Positions 1 to 7,109 of a DNA stretch of 64,000 bases are shown here, piece after piece. The translations under genes and the position numbers were made by a program. Position 1 is the first letter of the stretch, and the number at the start of each line of letters is the position of its first letter. This stretch comes from Micromonospora sp. C95. Lineage in GTDB: Bacteria > Actinomycetota > Actinomycetes > Mycobacteriales > Micromonosporaceae. The notes under the pieces were generated by a model. It was not told the DNA's origin and ran no database searches. It was given only the letters and a program-made list of their open reading frames with translations. Location of the stretch: the NCBI RefSeq assembly GCF_018070465.1, contig NZ_JAGPXT010000003.1, positions 301,488 through 365,487 on the forward strand, written 5' to 3'.

Positions 1-601
1 CGGTCTCGCGCTCCGATCTTGGCTAGGACGCGACCGACGTGCTTCTTCACGGTGGATTCGGTGAGGGCGAAGCGTTCGGCGATCTCCGTGTTGGTGGCGC
101 CGTGGCCGATTGCTTCGAGGACCTCTCGCTCGCGTTCGCTCAGGCTGCTCAGGCGGGGGTCCGCAGGTGCGGTCGGTGCTGGCTCCTGGAGGTAGGCGTC
201 CATCAGCTTGCGGGTGAGGCTGGGGGCTACCACCGAGTCTCCGCTCGCGACGGCGCGGATGCCGGCGATCAGTTCCTCGGGGCGGGCGTCCTTGAGCAGG
301 AAGCCGCTCGCTCCGGCGCGCAGTCCGGCGTAGACGTATTCGTCCAGGTCGAATGTGGTCAGGATCAGGACGTGGGTGCGGGAGCCGGCCGCAGTGATGC
401 GGCGGGTGGCTTCGATGCCGTCCATGCCGGGCATGCGTACGTCCATCAGCACCACGTCGGGCCGGGTCTGGTCGACTTTCCGTACTGCCTCGGCGCCGTT
501 TGCGGCCTCGCCCACCACGGTCATGCCGGGCGTGCCGTCGAGCAGCATCTTGAAGCCCATCCGTTGCAACTGCTGGTCGTCGGCGATCAGAACGGTGGTC
601 A
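1..601 (-). CDS. NarL/LuxR response regulator (C-terminus cut by window edge)
   Basis: Response regulator of the NarL/FixJ class. Reading leftward from ATG at 601, a receiver domain starts MTTVLIADDQQLQRMG; the acidic pair DD and the phospho-acceptor Asp in VVLMDVRMPGMDG are visible, followed by the conserved Thr (LILTTFD) and Lys (FLLKDA). A LuxR helix-turn-helix begins at LSEREREVLEAI and continues to the window edge, so only the last few residues are missing. Its ATG overlaps the stop of the sensor kinase by 4 nt (ATGA), so the two are translationally coupled. With the upstream ABC exporter genes it forms a four-gene unit typical of envelope-stress or drug-response systems. The target is unknown. 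Confidence 0.93.
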
Positions 602-1753
602 TGCGGGCTCCTTGAGGACTACGTCGACGAGCCAGCCGTGCTCCGTCGGGCCGGCGGTCACCACCCCGCTGTACATGGCGGCGCGTTCGCGGATGCCGAG
701 CAGGCCATGGCTTGGGGCGGCCGGTGTGGCGACCCCGTTGTCGCGGACGTGTACTCGTACCTCTCCGTTGTCTGCGGCGAGGGTGACTGTCGCTGCCGCG
801 CCGCGTCCCGCGTGTTTGAGGGTGTTGGTGAGCGCCTCCTGAACGATCCGGTAGACCGCGAGCTGCACGCCCCGGCCGAGGGTGTGCAGCTCGCCCGAGG
901 TGGAGTAGGTCACCGGCAGCCCGGCCGCCCGCACGCTCGGCAGCAGCCGGTCCAGATCGTCGATGCCCGGCTGCGGGCTCAGCTGCGGATCGTTGTCTCC
1001 TTCGCGCAGCACCCCCAGCACCCGGCGTAGCTCGGACAGCGCCTGCCGACCGGTGTCACCGATCAACCGGAGCGGTTCGGCGGTCTGCTCTGCCCGGGAG
1101 GTCGCGAGCGCGGCGCCGCCGTCGGCCAGGCCCACGATCACCGAGACGTGATGGCCGACGATGTCGTGCATCTCGCGGGCCACCCGGGCCCGCTCCTCGG
1201 CGACGGCGAGGCGGGCCCGCTGATCCCGCTCGACCTCCAGGCGGGCGGCGCGATCCTCGAGAGCGATGAGGTAAGCCCGGCGGGTGCGCACCGCGATGCC
1301 GGACGCGACCGCGGCAGTTGACGTGCCGATCACCAGGAACAGCGTGATGGTGCGGTTCTCCGTCACCGGAGCGATCACATAGATCTCGGCCACCAGCAGC
1401 GCGAGGGCGATCCCCGAGGCCCAGGCGAGCGCACGCCAAGAACCGCGGGAGGCCACGCCGAACAACATCACGAGCAGGATCACGCCGGCGCCGACGCCGA
1501 CGCCCAATAGTCCCTCGATCAACTCGATGGCCGCGGTGACCAGGAAAGCCGGGAACGGGTACCGCCGTCGCCAGTACAGCGGCGGTAGCAGAACCAGGGT
1601 CGCGATCGTCGCCGACCAGGGTTCCTCGATGAGATTGGGGATGCTGAAGAGCACGATCGGGATGGCCACCAGGGTGTCCATCACCCACGGGTGGTGCCGG
1701 TCGAAGGCTCGTAACCGTGCCTGCCGGTCCACCAGCCATCCCTGGTTGCTCAT
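599..1753 (-). CDS. NarL-type sensor histidine kinase
   Basis: Membrane sensor kinase, about 384 aa. An N-terminal DUF-type block of four to five hydrophobic helices (residues about 25-165) precedes a coiled linker and the HisKA_3 dimerisation box, with phospho-acceptor His in AREMHDIVGHHVSV. An HATPase_c domain follows (N-box EALTNTLKHA, G-box around SHGLLGIRERA). It should phosphorylate the regulator encoded directly downstream, with which it overlaps by 4 nt. Start ATG 1753 is preceded by GGGAGAA; a GTG one codon earlier (1756) is equally possible. The sensing part has no large extracytoplasmic loop, so the signal is probably membrane-borne, which is an inference. Confidence 0.93.
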   Translation of the reverse strand: MSNQGWLVDRQARLRAFDRHHPWVMDTLVAIPIVLFSIPNLIEEPWSATIATLVLLPPLYWRRRYPFPAFLVTAAIELIEGLLGVGVGAGVILLVMLFGVASRGSWRALAWASGIALALLVAEIYVIAPVTENRTITLFLVIGTSTAAVASGIAVRTRRAYLIALEDRAARLEVERDQRARLAVAEERARVAREMHDIVGHHVSVIVGLADGGAALATSRAEQTAEPLRLIGDTGRQALSELRRVLGVLREGDNDPQLSPQPGIDDLDRLLPSVRAAGLPVTYSTSGELHTLGRGVQLAVYRIVQEALTNTLKHAGRGAAATVTLAADNGEVRVHVRDNGVATPAAPSHGLLGIRERAAMYSGVVTAGPTEHGWLVDVVLKEPA

Positions 1754-1776
1754 CACCAGATTCTCCCGCTACCCGC

Positions 1777-2526
1777 TCACGCGTCGGTCGTCTTCAGCCG
1801 GTACGCCGCCGCGGCGAGCGTCACGACCACGTACCCGGTGAAGACCGCGAGGCCGGCCCACGGGGCCAGGATGCCGTCCGCGTGGGTAAGCGTCATCACG
1901 GCGCTGCCGGCATTGCTGGGCAGGTACGGGGTGATGGCCTCGGAGATCGAGTCCGGCAGCAGAGCGGCCAGACCGGGCACGATCAGCAGCAGGCCGGCCA
2001 GGATCGTGATGGCGCCGGCGCTGGAGCGGACGAGCATGCCGAGCGCGACCCCGAGCACCGCGACCAGGCCGAGATAGAGGCCGGCGCCGAGCAGGGCGCG
2101 CAGCACGCCGTCGTCGCCGAGGCCCAGGCCGCCGATGTCGTCGTTGAGTACGGCCGACCCCGCCACGAAAGCGGCGAAGGCACCGGCGGTCATCGTGACT
2201 AGGGCAGCCGACCCCGCCACGAGGCTCTTCGACCAGAGCACCGGCATCCGGCGCGGCACCGTGGCGAGGGTCGCCCGGATCATGCCAGTGGTGTATTCGC
2301 CGGCACCCAGCAGCGCACCGAGCACGCCGACGGAGAGCGCGGCCAGGGCGCTGCCGGACAGAGCCAGGTCGATCGAGGTCATGTTGTCGCCCGAGAAGGA
2401 AGCCGAGGCGATCATGCCGAAGGCGATCAGGAGGAAGACGGAGATGCCGGTCGTGATCCAGGTGGAGCGCAGCGAGGAGAACTTGGTCCATTCGGCGGCG
2501 ACGACGCCACCAGGGGTGATCTTCAT
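1777..2526 (-). CDS. ABC-2 type exporter permease
   Basis: Integral membrane subunit of an ABC-2 exporter, 249 aa with six predicted transmembrane segments. The N-terminal EWTKFSSLRSTW motif and the GAGEYTTGMIRATL segment are typical of actinobacterial ABC-2 permeases working with DrrA-like ATPases. The ATG at 2526 overlaps the ATPase stop (2523) by 4 nt, and the sensor kinase follows after 23 nt, so ATPase, permease, kinase and regulator look like one transcript. The substrate is unknown; lipid, peptide or drug export are the usual roles of the family. Confidence 0.9.
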   Translation of the reverse strand: MKITPGGVVAAEWTKFSSLRSTWITTGISVFLLIAFGMIASASFSGDNMTSIDLALSGSALAALSVGVLGALLGAGEYTTGMIRATLATVPRRMPVLWSKSLVAGSAALVTMTAGAFAAFVAGSAVLNDDIGGLGLGDDGVLRALLGAGLYLGLVAVLGVALGMLVRSSAGAITILAGLLLIVPGLAALLPDSISEAITPYLPSNAGSAVMTLTHADGILAPWAGLAVFTGYVVVTLAAAAYRLKTTDA

Positions 2527-3419
2527 CGGGATGCCTCGTATTCGACAGCGTCGCGGGTCAGGTCCATGAACGCCGCTTCGAGCGAGGCGTTCTGCGGGGT
2601 GAGTTCGAACAGCGGGATGCCGCGGGCAGCCGCGGCCAGCCCGATCACGCGAGCGGAGGCGCCGGCGACGACCAGTTCCTCCGCACCGGTCGAGGTGACC
2701 GTGACACCCGGGCCGGCGATCGTCGTGCGCAGCGCGTCAGGGACGGGAGTGACGACCCGGACCCCCTCGGCCGTCACGAGGTCGGCCACGGTGGTGTCGG
2801 CCAGCAGCCTGCCCCGGCCCACGATGACCAGATGGTCCGCTATCAGCGAGACCTCGCTCATCAGGTGCGAGGACAACATCACGGTGCGGCCCTCGGCGGC
2901 CAGGCCGGTGAGCAGCTTGCGCACCCAGAGGACACCCTCGGGGTCGAGGCCGTTGACCGGCTCGTCGAGCATCACCACGGCCGGGTCGCCGAGCAGGGCG
3001 GCGGCGATGCCGAGCCGCTGGCCCATGCCGAGGGAGAACGCGCCGACCCGCTTGTGGGCGACGGCCGTGAGGCCGGCCAGGTCGAGCACCTCGTCGACGC
3101 GAGAGCGTGGGATGCCGTGCGTACGGGCCAGAGCCAGTAGGTGGCTGACCGCTGTCCGGCCGGGGTGCGCAGCCTTCGCCTCGAGCAGCACGCCGATCTC
3201 GCGCAGCGGCGCCTTCGACGACGCGTACGGCTTGCCGTTGACCAGAACGTCGCCGGAGTTCGGCGCGTCGAGGCCGACGATCATCCGCATGGTCGTCGAC
3301 TTGCCGGCACCGTTGGGGCCGAGGAAGCCGGTGACCTGTCCGGGCTTCGCGGTGAACGACAGACGGTCGACGACCGTCTTCGCTCCGTACCGCTTGGTTA
3401 CTTCGCGTACTTGAATCAT
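2523..3419 (-). CDS. ABC exporter ATPase (DrrA/CcmA type)
   Basis: ATP-binding subunit, 298 aa. Walker A is GPNGAGKST, the signature motif is the variant SLGMGQR (canonical LSGGQ), Walker B is VVMLDEPVNGLDPEG, and the switch His is in LSSHLMSEV. A C-terminal extension of about 80 aa matches the regulatory tail of exporter ATPases. The start is ATG 3419 (MIQVREVTKRYG). The open frame runs unbroken far upstream, but that extension is compositional shadow over other genes. It is the first gene of the four-gene exporter/two-component operon; a perfect palindrome lies about 70 nt upstream and may control it. Confidence 0.92.
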   Translation of the reverse strand: MIQVREVTKRYGAKTVVDRLSFTAKPGQVTGFLGPNGAGKSTTMRMIVGLDAPNSGDVLVNGKPYASSKAPLREIGVLLEAKAAHPGRTAVSHLLALARTHGIPRSRVDEVLDLAGLTAVAHKRVGAFSLGMGQRLGIAAALLGDPAVVMLDEPVNGLDPEGVLWVRKLLTGLAAEGRTVMLSSHLMSEVSLIADHLVIVGRGRLLADTTVADLVTAEGVRVVTPVPDALRTTIAGPGVTVTSTGAEELVVAGASARVIGLAAAARGIPLFELTPQNASLEAAFMDLTRDAVEYEASR

Positions 3420-3486
3420 GCTCACAACGCTAGGTGTGGCCGGCGCCAGGATCGTGGTACCGCAGTCGACGCTTCCCGGCCGCCCC

Positions 3487-3502
3487 TGGTACCCAGGTAC
3501 CA
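3487..3502. promoter_or_regulatory. Perfect palindrome upstream of the exporter operon
   Basis: TGGTACC-CA-GGTACCA is a perfect 7-2-7 inverted repeat, with a further GGTACC at 3459-3464. It lies 68 nt upstream of the ATPase start and downstream of the RidA remnant. Its position fits an operator for the ABC/two-component operon, perhaps bound by the NarL-type regulator encoded at the end of the operon. Operator function is inferred from symmetry and position. Confidence 0.4.
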
Positions 3503-3525
3503 CCGGCAATCCTTCAGCCGGCGCC

Positions 3526-3732
3526 TCAGTTGAGGACAGCGGTTGCCTCGATCTCCACGACGAGCTCGGGGGCGAAGAGCGCTTGGACGCCGATGACGGT
3601 GAGGGGCGGAGTCGCGGGCAGACCCTCGTCCTGCTGCGCCCGCGTGATGCCGGCGAGCACCTCGTCCCACTTCTCCGGTCCGCCGCCGCCTTCGCCCGCA
3701 GGCAGGTCGTCGATCGCGACTGTCGTCGCCAT
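3526..3732 (-). pseudogene. RidA/YjgF-family C-terminal remnant
   Basis: About 69 aa containing PEKWDEVLAGI and the C-terminal RidA hallmark TVIGVQALFAPELVVEIEA. This covers only the last half of the usual 130-aa fold; the N-terminal half expected upstream, toward 3800, is not found in any frame. It sits between the importer genes and the exporter operon in a region that otherwise shows no gene. I read it as a decayed or deletion-truncated enamine/imine deaminase homologue. An expressed short protein cannot be excluded, since an ATG at 3732 opens the frame. Confidence 0.6.
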
Positions 3733-3811
3733 GCTGGCCGGGCCGGCCCGGGGAAACCGTCCTGGCGGATATTCGGCCGCCAGCCTGTCTGGTGAGCGGC
3801 ACGGCACTGCC

Positions 3812-4630
3812 TCAGGTGCCGCCAAGCGAACCGCCGATACCACCGACACTGAAGTACTTGTTGAGCGTGGCGAACACGATGACCGGCGGCAGCAGCATGA
3901 CCACCGCCAGCGCCATGACCGAGCCCCAGTCGGTGCCGTTTTGCTGGAAGAACGACTGAATGCCGATCGGCAAGGTGAACCGCTCCTGCGAGCGCAGGAA
4001 CACGATGGCGACCAGGTAGTCGTTCCAGGAGACGAGGAACGTGAAGATCGCGGTGGACAGCAGCCCTGGCAGCGAGTTGCGCAGCACTATCCGGGTGAAG
4101 CCGGTGAACAGCGACGCCCCGTCGATCCAGGCCGCCTCCTCCAGCGCCACCGGGATCGAGTCGATGTACGCAGCCATCATCCAGATCGCCACTGACATCG
4201 ACGCGCCGACGTAGACGATGCCCAGGCCGACCAGGTTGTCGACCAGCCCGACCCGGGCGAACAGGATGAACAGCGGGATCACGGCCGTGATCACCGGCAG
4301 CGACTGGACGAAGAACAACAGCAACGAGTACGTGGAGACCGCCCGGCTGCGGCCGCGCGAGAGCACGTACCCGGCCGGAGCGGCGACCGCGACCGAGACG
4401 GCGACCGTGGCCAGCGTGACGCCCAGGCTGTTGGCTAGCCAGGTCAGGGTCGGGATGTCGCTGAAGATATGGACGAAGTTGGCGAGGCCGAAGGCGGCGG
4501 TGCTGCCCGAGGCCACGCCGGGGCGCAGGGACAGGATCAGCACGGCCGCCACCGGCACGAGAACGATGCCGGTGATGAGCAGGACCGCTGTGAAGCGCCA
4601 CCACTGGCCGCGGGTGCCCTCGGACGTCAT
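3812..4630 (-). CDS. Carbohydrate ABC importer permease (MalG type)
   Basis: Inner-membrane permease of a CUT1 sugar importer, 272 aa with six transmembrane helices. The cytoplasmic EAA loop reads EEAAWIDGASLFTGFTRIVL, the coupling helix for the ATPase. The ATG at 4630 overlaps the preceding permease stop by 4 nt. With the lipoprotein and second permease it forms a binding protein-permease-permease operon; no MsmX/MalK-type ATPase is encoded here, so a shared ATPase from elsewhere must energise it, as is common in actinomycetes. The substrate cannot be read from the sequence. Confidence 0.93.
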   Translation of the reverse strand: MTSEGTRGQWWRFTAVLLITGIVLVPVAAVLILSLRPGVASGSTAAFGLANFVHIFSDIPTLTWLANSLGVTLATVAVSVAVAAPAGYVLSRGRSRAVSTYSLLLFFVQSLPVITAVIPLFILFARVGLVDNLVGLGIVYVGASMSVAIWMMAAYIDSIPVALEEAAWIDGASLFTGFTRIVLRNSLPGLLSTAIFTFLVSWNDYLVAIVFLRSQERFTLPIGIQSFFQQNGTDWGSVMALAVVMLLPPVIVFATLNKYFSVGGIGGSLGGT

Positions 4631-5562
4631 ACGTGCGCCTTTCTGATCTGCCGGTACAGTGCCACGGACACCACAACCAGGCTGACGGTCATCAGGAAGG
4701 CGATAGCCACGCCCGGGCCGACCTGGAAGTTCTGGAACACCGTGCGGTAGGACAGCACGACCAGCGAGGTGGTGGCGTCGACCGGGCCGCCACCGGTGAG
4801 CAGGAAGATGGTCGGGAAGTCGTTCACGCAGAAGATCGTCATGAGGATCCACGAGATGTACGTCGACCGGGAGATCATCGGCAGCGTGATGTGCCGGAAC
4901 TGCTGCCACTTGGTGGCTCCATCGACGCCTGCGGCTTCATAGACGGTGTGGTCGACGCCGGCCAGGGCCGCACCGATCAGCATCATCATGAACGGCACGC
5001 TGATCCACACTTTGAACACGCACACCGTGATCTTGGCGAGCGTGGGGTCAGCCAGGAATAGAGGTGTGCCGAACCCGAGCGCCTCGGCAAGACTGGGCAG
5101 CGGGCTCTGCGGGGTGGCGACCAGCCAGTTCCAGGCCGTGGAGGAGACCACCACCGGCACCACCCACGGCAGCAGAAGCAGAGTCTTGAAGACCGTACGG
5201 CCGGGAATGCGAGTGCGCAGCAGCAGCGCCAGTCCCAGGCCGCCCAGCCAGCTGCCGAACACCCCGACCACGGTGAAGATCAGCGTGAATTCGACCGCTC
5301 GCCAGAAGGCGGGGCTGGTCAGCGTCGCCCGGTAGTTCTCGAGGCCGACGTACTCCCCCGCGTTGATCAGTGTGCCGTCGCGGACCGACTGGAGCGCGGC
5401 GTAGACCAGCGGGTAGGCGTTGATCAGGAGCAGCAGCACCAACGACGGCGCCACCAGAAGCAACAGGGTCCGCCGGGCCCGGCGAGATTTCCGCGTACGG
5501 GAAATCTCGCTCAGTGGCGAAGCGCCCCGCCGGAGCGTGTCCCGCTCGGAGGTGACCGTCAC
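4627..5562 (-). CDS. Carbohydrate ABC importer permease (MalF/UgpA type)
   Basis: Permease of 311 aa with a basic cytoplasmic N-terminus, six membrane helices and an EAA loop (YEAAGVDGATKWQQFRHITL). The GTG start at 5562 overlaps the stop of the solute-binding protein by 4 nt (GTGA), and its own stop overlaps the next permease. It is the partner of the MalG-type subunit in a heterodimeric CUT1 importer. No regulator lies next to the operon. Confidence 0.93.
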   Translation of the reverse strand: MTVTSERDTLRRGASPLSEISRTRKSRRARRTLLLLVAPSLVLLLLINAYPLVYAALQSVRDGTLINAGEYVGLENYRATLTSPAFWRAVEFTLIFTVVGVFGSWLGGLGLALLLRTRIPGRTVFKTLLLLPWVVPVVVSSTAWNWLVATPQSPLPSLAEALGFGTPLFLADPTLAKITVCVFKVWISVPFMMMLIGAALAGVDHTVYEAAGVDGATKWQQFRHITLPMISRSTYISWILMTIFCVNDFPTIFLLTGGGPVDATTSLVVLSYRTVFQNFQVGPGVAIAFLMTVSLVVVSVALYRQIRKAHV

Positions 5563-6866
5563 TTGACGATCGCCTCGAGCGCCTGCTGCAGGGTGGTCAA
5601 CGCTGGCCGTGGGTCCTTACCGGCCAGCACGGTCTGCGCGAACTGGGTGATCGGCTGGCTGGAGTCCACCGAGGCCAGTCCACCGAACAGGCTCTTCGAG
5701 TTGGCCGCGAAGGTCCTGGCCACCGGCGCCCACTCGGCGATGATCTTCGCCTTCTGCTGCTGCGCCTGGAACTCGGGCAGGGCGACGATCGACTTCAGCA
5801 CCGGCAGGCCCGCCACCACGTTCTGCTGCCAGAAGGTCTTCATGTTGCGGATGTAGTACGACAGGAACGCCTCGGATCCCTCCTGGGACGGGGTATTGGC
5901 GTACATCATGATGTTGTTCTGGAACACCAGGCCTGCCTTGGCGCCGCCGGGGCCGGTAAGCGGGCCCATCACCCGCAGGTCGCCGTCGGTCTCGCCGGTG
6001 TCGGTGTCCAGCCCGGCGGTGTGGATGCCCATCGCGACCTTCTTGTTCTTCCACTGCGTGATCAGGTTGTCGGTGGTGTAGCTGATCGACGCCGGGTCGA
6101 CCGCCTTCGCCCTGACCAACTCCTGCACGAATCGCATCGCCTCGAGGTTGGCCTCGGTGACGACGTCGACCTTGCCGTCGGGGTCGAACAGGCCGCCACC
6201 GTTGTTCAGCATCATCAGGTGCAGGCCCTGGCTGCCGAGGTTGTTGCCAGCGCCCGCACCGGTGCCGAACCCGAACAGGCCCCGCCCGGACAGTGTCCGG
6301 CAGGCGGTCAGCAGCTCGTCCCACGTGGCCGGCACCTTGACGCCGGCCGCGTCGAGCAGGGACTTGCGGTACCACCACACCCGGAAGTCGAGCTGCCACG
6401 GCACCGCCGCGTAGCCGTTGGCGGTCTTCATCGCGTCCAGCTGACCAGGCAAGAAGTCGTCGGCCGTGCCGTCCTGGCGGAATTGGTTGATCACACCGTC
6501 GGCGTACGCGATCGCCCCCTGCTCGGCGAACTGGAAGGCCTGGAAACCACCGCCGGTGCTGACCGCCGGACCGGTCTTGGAGGCGATGGCCGATGAGAAG
6601 GTCTGGCTGAAGTTGGCCCACTGGATGCCCTGGTAAGTCGCCCTCGGTAGGTCGCCAGCCGGCCGGTAGCCCTCGGTGAGCTTCTTCGCGGCGGCCGTGT
6701 AGTTCGATTGGCCCCACGGCATGTCCCAGAACTTGAGACTGCCCCCGCCCGAGGCGGACCCGCCACCGCACGCCGACAACAACATTCCGCCGCCGACAGC
6801 GGCGCCCAGACCGAGGAAGCCACGGCGAGAGAAACGGCCAGGCACGGACGGGTCGATCGTGTTCAT
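5559..6866 (-). CDS. Extracellular solute-binding lipoprotein (CUT1 importer)
   Basis: Substrate-binding protein, 435 aa. The N-terminus has a Tat-like SRRGFLGLG segment followed by a hydrophobic stretch and the lipobox LLSACGG, so it is exported, probably folded, and lipid-anchored. The body has the periplasmic-binding-protein type 2 pattern (LKFWDMPWG near the N-terminus, aromatic-rich WQLDFRVWWYRKSLL mid-protein) typical of oligosaccharide binders. It is the first gene of the importer operon; ATG at 6866 has GGAGCA upstream. The ligand is unknown. Confidence 0.93.
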   Translation of the reverse strand: MNTIDPSVPGRFSRRGFLGLGAAVGGGMLLSACGGGSASGGGSLKFWDMPWGQSNYTAAAKKLTEGYRPAGDLPRATYQGIQWANFSQTFSSAIASKTGPAVSTGGGFQAFQFAEQGAIAYADGVINQFRQDGTADDFLPGQLDAMKTANGYAAVPWQLDFRVWWYRKSLLDAAGVKVPATWDELLTACRTLSGRGLFGFGTGAGAGNNLGSQGLHLMMLNNGGGLFDPDGKVDVVTEANLEAMRFVQELVRAKAVDPASISYTTDNLITQWKNKKVAMGIHTAGLDTDTGETDGDLRVMGPLTGPGGAKAGLVFQNNIMMYANTPSQEGSEAFLSYYIRNMKTFWQQNVVAGLPVLKSIVALPEFQAQQQKAKIIAEWAPVARTFAANSKSLFGGLASVDSSQPITQFAQTVLAGKDPRPALTTLQQALEAIVK

Positions 6867-7109
6867 GGTTGCTCCTTCGATCCCAGACCAGCTGGGAGAT
6901 GACCGCTCAGTGGCAACGGCCGGTCGGCAGCGCCGCGCGACGGACCGGAGGGTCGGACGAGGACGACGCTAGGTGGCGGCGCGATGTCCAGGTTCGGGGC
7001 CAAGCGCTGAACAACAAAAGCCGAACACCGCCGCCCGACGGCACGAGGGACAACGCGGCTGGAATGCGTCGGATATACAGCAGATTGGTAAACCACGATG
7101 GGAGGTACG

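Noticed and set aside
3434..4195. Plus-strand 253-codon gene opposite the permease
   Set aside because: Antisense shadow of the MalG-type gene with basic, low-complexity translation.
2523..4676. A single 717-codon minus-strand gene extending the ABC ATPase
   Set aside because: The upstream 420 codons are arginine/proline-rich shadow over two permease genes and the RidA remnant. The ATPase begins at ATG 3419.
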